From NCBI RefSeq assembly GCF_037198285.1, contig NZ_CP147243.1, forward strand, positions 1,426,001 through 1,490,000: DNA of 64,000 bases, read 5' to 3'. Below the pieces are notes generated by a model. It had not been told where the DNA came from, made no database searches, and worked only from the letters and a program-made list of their open reading frames with translations. The translations under genes were made by a program, and so were the position numbers. The first letter of the stretch is position 1. The number at the start of each line of letters is the position of its first letter. Source of the stretch: Haladaptatus sp. DJG-WS-42. Lineage in GTDB: Archaea; Halobacteriota; Halobacteria; Halobacteriales; Halococcaceae. Of the stretch, positions 34,840 to 42,250 are shown piece by piece.

Positions 34840-36213
34840 TCAGACGAGCGGTTCGACCAGTTCTCGGCCTGCTGCGAGCAGTTCAGCCACGCGCTCGTCG
34901 CTGCCCGCTTCTGCATACACGCGCAGTTTCGGTTCCGTCCCCGAGGGACGAACCAGCAGCCACGACCCGTCTGAGAGGAGGATTTTGAAGCCGTCTTTCG
35001 AATTTACGTCTTTGACTGCCACCCCGGCCACCGTCTCGGGAAGGTCGCCGTCAAGTGCTTCGAGTACTCGGGCTTTCTCCGAGTCAGGGCAGTCCAGACT
35101 AATCTTGTTCTGCCGAATCTCACCGTGCTCTGCGAGCAGGTCCGTGACGCGCTTGTCGAGCGATTTTTCTGACTCGGCGACCGCCGCGAGCAGCGCCATC
35201 AGCACGCCGTCTTTTTCGGGGACGTGCCCGCGGATGGAGAAGCCGCCCGACTCCTCGCCGCCCATGAGGGCATCCGACTCCTGCATTGCCTGAGCGACCC
35301 ATTTGAATCCGACGGCGGTCTCGACGACTGCTTGGCCGTGAGCTTCGGCAATCCGGTCGATGAGGTAGGTGGTCGAAACCGTGCGGACGGCCGGGCCGGA
35401 ATCCGATTCGAGCAGATAGTCGTAGATGGCGGCGAAAAACAGGTTCGCGCTCAGGTAGCCCCGTTTTTTGGTGACGATGCCGATGCGGTCTGCGTCGCCG
35501 TCGTTCGCCACCCCGAGGTCGGCTTCACCCGATTCGACAACCTCTGCGAGCGCTTGCAGATTTTCGGCGTTCGGCTCGGGGGACGTCCCGCCGAAGGTCA
35601 CGTCGCGCGCTCCACGCAGGCGGATGACCTCCGCACCGGCGGCTTCTAAGAGGGCGTCGGTGACGCCGCGCCCGCTGCCGTGCATCGCGTCGTAGGCAAT
35701 CGTGAGTCCCGAGAGGTCGCCCGAAACGAGGTCGAGCGCGTGGTCGCGATGTGTGCTGACGAAGTCCACTTCTTCGACGCTGCCGTGGTCGGCGTCGGGG
35801 AGCGCGATGGGTTCTGCGAGATTGGAGACGATTTCGTCCGTGACGCCGGGGAGTGCGGGCGCGCCGTCGTCGGGGATGAACTTCACGCCGTTGTACTCCG
35901 GGGGGTTGTGGCTCGCCGTGACCATGAGCGCGCCCGCGAGGTCTCGCTCCACGATGTTCCACGCGACGACCGGTGTCGGGCAGTCGCGCGGCGGCATCAC
36001 CACGTCGAAGCCGTTTGCGGTGAGCACGTCGGCGAGTGCGTCTGCGAACCCACGCGAGGTTTCGCGGGCGTCGTAGCCGATGGCGATGGGGCGCGTTTCG
36101 CCCTTGTCTGTGAGGGTGGTGGCGACGGCTTGCCCAACCATGCGCACGCGCGGCGTGGTGAACACGTCGAGGGTGGCGCGCCACCCGTCGGTGCCAAATG
36201 AAATCTTGTCCAT
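34840..36213 (-). CDS. Phosphoglucomutase/phosphomannomutase family protein
   Basis: 457 residues from the ATG at 36213 (MDKISFGTDGWRATL). The active-site serine motif is TASHNPPEYNGVKF, the metal loop is NDGDADRIG and the sugar-binding loop is GGEESGGF; phosphate-binding RPSGTEPKLR is near the end. It interconverts hexose 1- and 6-phosphates. A second phosphohexomutase (glmM) is 2.6 kb away, so this one likely handles glucose or mannose. The ATG at 36222 is an alternative start. Confidence 0.92.
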   Translation of the reverse strand: MDKISFGTDGWRATLDVFTTPRVRMVGQAVATTLTDKGETRPIAIGYDARETSRGFADALADVLTANGFDVVMPPRDCPTPVVAWNIVERDLAGALMVTASHNPPEYNGVKFIPDDGAPALPGVTDEIVSNLAEPIALPDADHGSVEEVDFVSTHRDHALDLVSGDLSGLTIAYDAMHGSGRGVTDALLEAAGAEVIRLRGARDVTFGGTSPEPNAENLQALAEVVESGEADLGVANDGDADRIGIVTKKRGYLSANLFFAAIYDYLLESDSGPAVRTVSTTYLIDRIAEAHGQAVVETAVGFKWVAQAMQESDALMGGEESGGFSIRGHVPEKDGVLMALLAAVAESEKSLDKRVTDLLAEHGEIRQNKISLDCPDSEKARVLEALDGDLPETVAGVAVKDVNSKDGFKILLSDGSWLLVRPSGTEPKLRVYAEAGSDERVAELLAAGRELVEPLV

Positions 36214-36270
36214 ACGCTTCACTCCGGGTGAGGGGTGAAAAATCTCGCTGCTATCGAGCCGGGAATTTAC

Positions 36271-36507
36271 TCACTCAAGCAATCGCTCTTTTTGTGTCCG
36301 GGAAAACTGCTTGATTTCGTACTCGCGGCTCATCGCCCGTGACTTCGACGCGAACTGTTCTGTGTGGACGAGTTCGACGGGGCGGCGCCCGCGCGTGTAC
36401 TTCGCCCCGGTTCCGGCGTTGTGTTCTTCGACGCGACGTGTCACGTCGGTCGTATAGCCCGTGTAGAGCGACCCATCTGCGCATTCGACGACGTAGACGT
36501 AGTGCAT
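36271..36507 (-). CDS. GIY-YIG nuclease-domain protein (UPF0213-like)
   Basis: 78 residues, the whole chain being a GIY-YIG domain: [17 protein letters not shown] holds the GIY/YIG pair, followed by the Arg of TRRVEEHN and the Glu of REYEIKQF. Matches the small UPF0213 proteins. Probably a DNA-repair related nuclease; the target is unknown. No operon link seen. Confidence 0.87.
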   Translation of the reverse strand: MHYVYVVECADGSLYTGYTTDVTRRVEEHNAGTGAKYTRGRRPVELVHTEQFASKSRAMSREYEIKQFSRTQKERLLE

Positions 36508-36616
36508 CTAATTGAACGAACGAAACGAAAACCCGTAGCGATTTCGGCGAATGAGAATGGGGGTAGGGAGGAAAACGCGCCGAATAATTTGTCTCTAGAC
36601 GATACGAATCTGCGAT

Positions 36617-36775
36617 TTATCTGGCGGGTTGTCGATCCGCACGGGTCTTGGATGCCTCCGCAATTCCTGCGTTCGCTGAGCAGTTCGGACATGCGTTTAC
36701 CTGTCCACTCTCGTCTGCAAATACTCGAGCGAAGCGATCAGACACGTGGGAGCCACAGTAGTTGCACTCTGGCAT
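36617..36775 (-). CDS. DUF7563-like small zinc-finger protein
   Basis: 52 residues. MPECNYCGSHVSDRFARVFA followed by ACPNCSANAG gives two CxxC pairs, a compact zinc ribbon of the type widespread in haloarchaea. Too small for routine gene finding; the start codon and motif make it convincing. Role unknown. Confidence 0.78.
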   Translation of the reverse strand: MPECNYCGSHVSDRFARVFADESGQVNACPNCSANAGIAEASKTRADRQPAR

Positions 36776-36852
36776 TATACGCGCCGGCACTTGTCTACCG
36801 GCAGGATTCGTTCGTGGTCAAGGTAGATATACTCTTGCACGATTCTTGCCCA

Positions 36853-36866
36853 ATTCTCACGAGAAT
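36853..36866. terminator. Inverted repeat downstream of larB
   Basis: ATTCTC (36853-36858) and GAGAAT (36861-36866). Together with the stem at 36878-36891 it follows the larB stop on the minus strand; a possible terminator region. Confidence 0.3.
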
Positions 36867-36877
36867 CGCACACTCCT

Positions 36878-36891
36878 CCGGTTGAAACCGG
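36878..36891 (-). terminator. Hairpin directly after larB
   Basis: CCGGTT and AACCGG form a 6-bp stem with a 2-base loop, adjacent to the larB stop codon. No strong T tract is seen. Confidence 0.35.
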
Positions 36892-37662
36892 TTATCCCTG
36901 CCGACTCCGGGCAGAGTGGAGCCGTCGTGCAATCAATCCCGCTTGCGCCCCTGCAACAAAGCCCGCATCGACGTTCACGGTTGTCAACGCCGTACACGAC
37001 TGCAACATGCCGAACAGCGCGGCTTCGCCATCGCCACCAACACCGTAGCCAGAGGCGATGGGCAGGGCAATCACCGGCACGTCTACGAGTCCCGCAATCA
37101 CCGTCGGAAGGGCGCCTTCGCGGCCCGCGGCCACGATGAGCACGTCGAGTGCGCGCAGCTCTTCTAAGGTGTCGAACAGGCGATGGATGCCCGCCACACC
37201 CACGTCGTCGATGCGTGTTACGGTCGCACCCATCTCGCTCGCAATCGCCGCCGCCTCGCCCGCTGGGCCGCCATCTGCGGTTCCTGCTGTTACGACGCCG
37301 ACCGTCGCGTCCAGGTCACGGCGCTCGAAGCGCTCTGCGTGCGCTCTGAGTACGCCCGCCCGCTCATCGAACGAGAGCGTTCCGGAGAATGCCGGGCGAA
37401 GGGTGGCGCGAATCGCATTCGCGTCTTTGCTGGTCACTCTGGTCGCAATTGCTCGCCCCGTCGTTTCCAGTGCAGTTTCGACCAGCGAACAGATTTCTGC
37501 GGTCGTTTTGCCCGTCCCGTAGACGGCTTCCGGGACGCCGCTTCGGTGCTCGCGGGCGGCATCAAACCGCCCGACGTCGTCGGTGGCGTACCCTGCTAAC
37601 TTGGCTTCTGCGGCCGCAACACTGAGGTCGCCCGCCGCGACGGCTTCTAAGATGTCGCGCAT
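36892..37662 (-). CDS. larB: Nickel pincer cofactor biosynthesis protein LarB
   Basis: 256 residues. LarB carboxylates and hydrolyses nicotinic acid adenine dinucleotide, the first step to the nickel pincer nucleotide of lactate racemase. The C-terminal two thirds are related to PurE (GTADGGPAGEAAAIASEMG; DVLIVAAGREGALPTVIAGL). The start at 37662 (MRDILEAVAAGDLS) is typical of the family. larE lies 9 kb away; larC is not in this window. Confidence 0.92.
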   Translation of the reverse strand: MRDILEAVAAGDLSVAAAEAKLAGYATDDVGRFDAAREHRSGVPEAVYGTGKTTAEICSLVETALETTGRAIATRVTSKDANAIRATLRPAFSGTLSFDERAGVLRAHAERFERRDLDATVGVVTAGTADGGPAGEAAAIASEMGATVTRIDDVGVAGIHRLFDTLEELRALDVLIVAAGREGALPTVIAGLVDVPVIALPIASGYGVGGDGEAALFGMLQSCTALTTVNVDAGFVAGAQAGLIARRLHSARSRQG

Positions 37663-37760
37663 ACCCCCTCGTTTACACTGGAAGCGCACCTAGTTATCGA
37701 CTCGAAACGGGGGTTTGTCGGGGGTAGGGACCTTCTTCCACCGAGTCCATTTGAGAAACC

Positions 37761-37767
37761 TTATAAA
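37761..37767 (+). promoter_or_regulatory. TATA box of the DUF1931 gene
   Basis: TTATAAA preceded by GAAACC (BRE-like), 25-31 bases before the ATG. Strong match to a haloarchaeal leaderless promoter. Confidence 0.65.
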
Positions 37768-37791
37768 CGGTGATGGGAAACAGAAGTCCGT

Positions 37792-37959
37792 ATGGCAGAC
37801 CTGATCGTCAAAGCCGCCGTCAAGGAAGCGCTCGATGACATGAACGTTGCGTCCGACTTTTACGACGCACTCGACGAGGAAGTCGCAGAGCTTCTCGAAG
37901 ACGCCGCACGCCGCGCCAAAGAGAACGACCGTAAGACGGTCCAGCCGCGCGACCTCTAA
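37792..37959 (+). CDS. DUF1931-family histone-fold-like small protein
   Basis: 55 residues, MADLIVKAAVKEALDDMNVA and a C-terminal NDRKTVQPRDL. The helix pattern with the R-K-T-V-x-P-x-D end is that of a histone-fold half as in the DUF1931/HFOB-type archaeal proteins. It has a strong promoter of its own. DNA binding is not proven; the acidic surface suggests another role. Confidence 0.85.
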   Translation: MADLIVKAAVKEALDDMNVASDFYDALDEEVAELLEDAARRAKENDRKTVQPRDL

Positions 37960-38037
37960 ATTCGGATAGTCTCTCTCCCGCTTTGGGGGAAAATCAACCA
38001 TTCTTTCACACCCCACACCCCTGAGCCACAGCGCCGC

Positions 38038-38727
38038 TCAGAACGACTGTTCTTCGACGCCCGTCTCCGTGCCGACGAACGCGGCGTCTGCGAGATTGAT
38101 GAACAACCCGTGTTCGACCACGCCCGGAATCGCGGCGAGGTCGAGTGCGAGCATGGCGGGGTCGCGTATCTCACCGAAATCGCAGTCGAGCACGAGGTTG
38201 CCATTGTCCGTGACGACGGGGCCGTCTTTGCGCGCTGCTTCGCGGAGGGTGGCTTCGCCGCCGACTTTTGTTGCAATTTTCTCGGTCACGACGGTCCACG
38301 CCTCGGGGATGACTTCGACGGGAACTGGATGGTCGAGCGTCTCGACCTGTTTCGTCGTGTCTGCGACGACAATGAACCGCTCTGCGGCCGAATCCACGAT
38401 TTTCTCGCGCGTGTGGGCCGCGCCGCCGCCTTTGATGCAGTGGCGACCGGCGAGTTGGTCTGCGCCGTCGATGGCGAGATGGACGGTGTCAACCGCGTCG
38501 AGTGAGGTGAGTGGAATCCCCACACTTAGCGCAAGCTGGCGCGACTGAAACGACGTGGGGATGCCCTGGATGTCGAGGCCCGCGTTCACCGCTTGGCCGA
38601 GCGCGCGAATCGCGTGCGCGGCCGTCGACCCCGTCCCGAGGCCGACGACCATTCCGTCTGTGGCTTCTGCCGCGGCGCGTTCGCCCGCGCGGCGCTTTGC
38701 GTCATCGCTTCCGCCGGTCGTTTTCAT
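38038..38727 (-). CDS. rpiA: Ribose-5-phosphate isomerase A
   Basis: 229 residues from the ATG at 38727. Interconverts ribose 5-phosphate and ribulose 5-phosphate. The family motifs are intact: VGLGTGSTAAHAIRAL, DGADQLAG and KGGGAAHTREK with its catalytic Lys and acidic residues. Divergent from glmM, with about 80 bases between the starts. Confidence 0.94.
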   Translation of the reverse strand: MKTTGGSDDAKRRAGERAAAEATDGMVVGLGTGSTAAHAIRALGQAVNAGLDIQGIPTSFQSRQLALSVGIPLTSLDAVDTVHLAIDGADQLAGRHCIKGGGAAHTREKIVDSAAERFIVVADTTKQVETLDHPVPVEVIPEAWTVVTEKIATKVGGEATLREAARKDGPVVTDNGNLVLDCDFGEIRDPAMLALDLAAIPGVVEHGLFINLADAAFVGTETGVEEQSF

Positions 38728-38777
38728 GTGCGCACCATAGACGTGGGGAGTCAAAAAGCGCCCCGTCCGGCCACGCC

Positions 38778-38786
38778 CTTTTTATT
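38778..38786 (+). promoter_or_regulatory. TATA element of glmM
   Basis: CTTTTTATT, 23-31 bases before the ATG at 38809, consistent with a leaderless transcript. Confidence 0.5.
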
Positions 38787-38808
38787 TCCGTACTCCGTCG
38801 CCAGTATC

Positions 38809-40113
38809 ATGTTTGGAACGAGCGGTATTCGAGGCCCCGTCGGTGAGGTTGTGACCGCGGACCTCGCACTCGCCGTCGGGCGGGCACTTGCCGCCGAAGC
38901 CGAGAGTGTCGTCGTCGGCCGCGACCCCCGCGAAAGTGGTGAATTTTTGACTGATGCGTTGGTCGCCGGCCTGCGCGAGAGCGGCACCGACGTCATCGAC
39001 ATCGGCCTCGCCGCAACGCCAACCGTCGCCCGTGCCGTCGCGGGCGAAGACGCAGACGCTGGCGTCTCGATTACTGCCTCCCACAATCCTGCTCCTGACA
39101 ACGGCATCAAGCTCTGGAACCCCTCCGGGCAGGCGTTCGACGAAGCCCAGCGCGAGGCCATCACCGAGCGCATCCGCGACGACTATTTTGCCCCCGTCGG
39201 CTGGGAGGGCCTTGGCAAGCGCCACGAGAAAGACGGCGCAGAACGCCACACCCAGACGCTCGTCGACGCCGTTTCCCTTGACGAGCCGCTTTCGGTCATC
39301 GTGGACGTGGGCAACGGCGCAGGCGGCGTCACCGCAGAAGCACTCGCTCGCCTCGGTTGTGAGGTCGAAACCCTGAACGCCCAGCCGGACGGCCGCTTCC
39401 CCGGTCGCCCGAGCGAGCCAACCGCCGAGACCTGCGAATCGCTCTGCCAGCTCGTCGCTGCCTCAGACGCAGACCTCGGTATCGCCCACGACGGCGACGC
39501 AGACCGCATGATGGCTGTCACTGGCAACGGCGACTTCATCTCCGGAGATATGCTCCTCGCACTGTTCTCGCTCGACGCCGCGGGCGAGGGCGAGCGCGTC
39601 GCCGCGCCCGTGGACACCAGTCTGGTCGTCGCAGACCTGCTCGCAGAACAGGGCGCGTCGCTCACGCGCACCAAAGTCGGCGACGTGTACGTCGCAGAAC
39701 GCGCCACAGAACCCGACGTGGTGTTCGGCGGCGAACCCTCTGGGGCGTGGATTTGGCCCGAAGAAACCCTCTGTCCAGACGGCCCGCTCGCCGCGGTTCG
39801 CCTCGTGGAACTCGCAAGCAAGCGCCCGCTCGCCGCCCGCCTTGCCGACCTCGAACCGTATCCGATTCGCCGCACCAGCCTCGAAGTCGAGCGCAAAGAC
39901 GAACTCATGGCCGCCATCGAAGCCCGCGTGCTTTCGGAGTTCGATGATGTCCAGACCCTCGATGGCGTCCGCGTTGACCTCGGTGATGCGTGGTTCCTCC
40001 TCCGGGCGTCTGGCACCCAACCGCTCATCCGCGTCACCGCAGAAGCCCGCGACCCCGCCCGCGCAGACGAAGTGTTCGAGCGCGCGACCGGCATCGTCAC
40101 CGACTCGCAGTAA
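38809..40113 (+). CDS. glmM: Phosphoglucosamine mutase-type enzyme
   Basis: 434 residues from the ATG at 38809 (MFGTSGIRGPVGE). The phosphoserine motif TASHNPAPDNGIKL, the metal loop HDGDADRMM and the sugar loop GGEPSGAW are all present. The N-terminus and loops fit archaeal GlmM-type enzymes that convert glucosamine 6-phosphate to 1-phosphate for UDP-GlcNAc synthesis. Substrate is inferred from family; phosphoglucomutase activity is an alternative. Confidence 0.9.
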   Translation: MFGTSGIRGPVGEVVTADLALAVGRALAAEAESVVVGRDPRESGEFLTDALVAGLRESGTDVIDIGLAATPTVARAVAGEDADAGVSITASHNPAPDNGIKLWNPSGQAFDEAQREAITERIRDDYFAPVGWEGLGKRHEKDGAERHTQTLVDAVSLDEPLSVIVDVGNGAGGVTAEALARLGCEVETLNAQPDGRFPGRPSEPTAETCESLCQLVAASDADLGIAHDGDADRMMAVTGNGDFISGDMLLALFSLDAAGEGERVAAPVDTSLVVADLLAEQGASLTRTKVGDVYVAERATEPDVVFGGEPSGAWIWPEETLCPDGPLAAVRLVELASKRPLAARLADLEPYPIRRTSLEVERKDELMAAIEARVLSEFDDVQTLDGVRVDLGDAWFLLRASGTQPLIRVTAEARDPARADEVFERATGIVTDSQ

Positions 40114-40162
40114 CCGTCTTTGGGCACGAACTGTTTTCTCCTCACGAGGAAACTACCCACCA

Positions 40163-40873
40163 ATGGGTGAGACGGTAGTCATCGCCGGTGTCGGCCCCGG
40201 ACTCGGGGCGGCGCTTGCGCGCAGGTTCGCGGTCGAAGGGTGTCAGATTGCGTTGTTCGCACGGTCAGGTGACTATCTCGACACATTGGCCGACGAACTC
40301 AACGCGGCACCCGGAACGGTTCTTGCCGTCCCCGTGGACGTGACCGACCCCGACGCCGTGACCGCCGCCTTCGCTACCGTCCGCGAGGCATTTGGCCCGG
40401 TCTCCGTCCTCATCAACAACGCGAGCGATTCGGCGTGGAAGGGCGTCAGAGACATCTCGCTTTCTGAGTTCGAACACGCGTGGCGGGTCGCTGCCGTTGG
40501 CAGTCTGCTCTGTACGCAAGCCGTCCTTCCCGATATGCTCGAATCCGGCAGTGGAACCATCATTTTCACCGGCGCAACGTCTTCGATTCGCGGGCGAGAA
40601 GGTGCGGTTGGCTTTTCGGCCGCCAAATTCGCCGTCCGCGGCATGGCCGAATCGATGGCCCGCGAACTCGGCCCGGAGGGGATTCACGTCGCTCACGTCG
40701 TCATCGACGGGCGAATCCGCGACCCGTCGGTCTCGGATGCCGATGTCAACGGCGACCCGTATCAGTATCTCAATCCAGAATCGATCGCCAACTCCTACTG
40801 GCACTTGGTGCAACAGCCCCCCGACACGTGGACGCTCGAACTGGACGTACGCCCGCACGTCGAAACCTTCTAA
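40163..40873 (+). CDS. SDR-family protein lacking the catalytic tyrosine
   Basis: 236 residues. The cofactor motif is AGVGPGLGAAL, and LINNASDSAW matches the NNAG region. At the catalytic YxxxK position the sequence reads GFSAAKFAV: the Lys is kept but the Tyr is Phe. The C-terminal GIHVAHVVIDG is typical of a subfamily that often carries this change. A redox role is uncertain; it may be a binding protein. The stop overlaps the converging orc gene. Confidence 0.87.
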   Translation: MGETVVIAGVGPGLGAALARRFAVEGCQIALFARSGDYLDTLADELNAAPGTVLAVPVDVTDPDAVTAAFATVREAFGPVSVLINNASDSAWKGVRDISLSEFEHAWRVAAVGSLLCTQAVLPDMLESGSGTIIFTGATSSIRGREGAVGFSAAKFAVRGMAESMARELGPEGIHVAHVVIDGRIRDPSVSDADVNGDPYQYLNPESIANSYWHLVQQPPDTWTLELDVRPHVETF

Positions 40874-41994
40874 AGCCGGTCTAAGACGGCTTGTGCGTCG
40901 TATTTCAGCGTCAACTCGCGCGAGCGACCGCGGCCTTCGACGTTCGTATAGCGCGCTTCGATGAGGCCGAGTTGGTCGAGTTTGTTGATGAGTTCGGAGT
41001 AGCGCGTGTAGCCGAGGTCGGTCTCCTCGTGGAACGACTCGTAGACGGCTCCCGCCTGCTCGCCTTCGTGTTCTGCAATCACCTTGATGAGCGCGCGCTC
41101 CGGTTCTGAGAGCCCTCTGAGGCTCCGCGAGAGGTGGATATATTTCGATTTGTCGTAGGCGGATTCCACGTCCTCGCCCGTGACGACGCGGCTTGCGCGC
41201 ATCTCGGCGTTCAACCCCGCGCGGCGCAGGAGGTCAATCCCGACGCGCAGGTCGCCCGAGTCGGCGGTGAGTGCGGCCACGCGGTCTAACACGTCGCCTT
41301 TGATGACGCCCTCGTGGAAGCCGGGTTTCGCGCGGTCTGCGAGGATGTCGCGAATCGCGGCTTCGTCGTAGGCCGGGAAGAACACCTCCTCGGGGCGGAA
41401 CACGCTCTGGACGCGGCTGTCGAGCTCTTCGATGACGTCCAGACTGAGGTCTGAGGAAATCACCACGACGCCGATTTTCGCCCCGGCGTGGGCCTCGTGG
41501 GCGCGCAGAAGCGAGTAGAGCGTGTCCGACGCCTCTGATTCGTAAAACAGGTAGTTCACGTCGTCGAGCGCGACCACGAGCACCTCGTCTTCGTCAACGA
41601 GGTGGTCGGTGACCTGCCCGAACAGCTTTTTAAAGGAGATACCGCTTGAGGGCGGTTCGTAGTCGAAAATCCCCTGGAAGATGCGCGAAAAGACGGAGTA
41701 GCGCGTCGAATCCACCTGACAGTTGACGCGCACCGTGCGCACGTCGGTTTCTGCGTTGAGTTCCCCGAACAGGCTCTGGACGGCGGTCGTCTTGCCGGTT
41801 CCGGGCGGCCCGCGAATCAGGACGTTCAGCGGGCGCGACCCCCGCACCGCTGGCCGGAGTGCGTATTTCAGACTCCGCATCTGCGTCTCGCGGTGGTGGA
41901 ACACTTCGGGGACGTAGTCGATTTCGAACACATGTTCGTCTCGGAACACCGACTCATCCCACGAAAGCATCCCCCCGTCGGGGTCATCAGCCAT
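40870..41994 (-). CDS. orc: Orc1/Cdc6 replication initiator-type AAA+ protein
   Basis: 374 residues from the ATG at 41994. Walker A is RGPPGTGKTTAV, Walker B VVALDDVNYLF; a C-terminal winged-helix domain follows (ALIKVIAEHEGEQAG, YTRYSELINKLDQLG). Haloarchaea have many Orc paralogues, some tied to a replication origin. No origin-like repeat set was recognised here in the short neighbouring gaps, so this may be a non-origin copy. Confidence 0.92.
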   Translation of the reverse strand: MADDPDGGMLSWDESVFRDEHVFEIDYVPEVFHHRETQMRSLKYALRPAVRGSRPLNVLIRGPPGTGKTTAVQSLFGELNAETDVRTVRVNCQVDSTRYSVFSRIFQGIFDYEPPSSGISFKKLFGQVTDHLVDEDEVLVVALDDVNYLFYESEASDTLYSLLRAHEAHAGAKIGVVVISSDLSLDVIEELDSRVQSVFRPEEVFFPAYDEAAIRDILADRAKPGFHEGVIKGDVLDRVAALTADSGDLRVGIDLLRRAGLNAEMRASRVVTGEDVESAYDKSKYIHLSRSLRGLSEPERALIKVIAEHEGEQAGAVYESFHEETDLGYTRYSELINKLDQLGLIEARYTNVEGRGRSRELTLKYDAQAVLDRL

Positions 41995-42052
41995 CACTTT
42001 CACCGTGCCTGTGACGCTACTTAACTGTTCGCCAAATTGGGGTTTATCGGTG

Positions 42053-42211
42053 TCAGACGTGCGTCATCGTGCGCCTGACTTCGTCCCCCGAAACGGGCGT
42101 ATCGTGTTTGAGGCCGTGGTGTTTCACGGCCATCGTGAGGACGTGATTCTCGTCGTGGGCGCGAACCAGAAACGCACACCCTTGGACCGGACACTGGTAC
42201 TGCGCAGGCAT
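42053..42211 (-). CDS. DUF1059 family small protein
   Basis: 52 residues: MPAQYQCPVQGCAFLVRAHD with the later MAVKHHGLKHD. The C-x4-C and HxxxxH arrangement is that of DUF1059, a small putative zinc-binding domain. An ATG directly before (42214) is an alternative start. Located between orc and the MutS-related gene, on the same strand. Function unknown. Confidence 0.82.
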   Translation of the reverse strand: MPAQYQCPVQGCAFLVRAHDENHVLTMAVKHHGLKHDTPVSGDEVRRTMTHV

Positions 42212-42250
42212 CATCGAAGATAGGCGCGCACGGAGCTTAGAAGCGCGGTT

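Noticed and set aside
36364-36885. 173-codon frame on the plus strand over the GIY-YIG and zinc-ribbon genes
   Set aside because: It is a shadow of the two real genes on the minus strand.
40870-42250. Replication origin next to the orc gene
   Set aside because: The gaps around orc are short and hold no repeated origin-recognition-like boxes that I could see.
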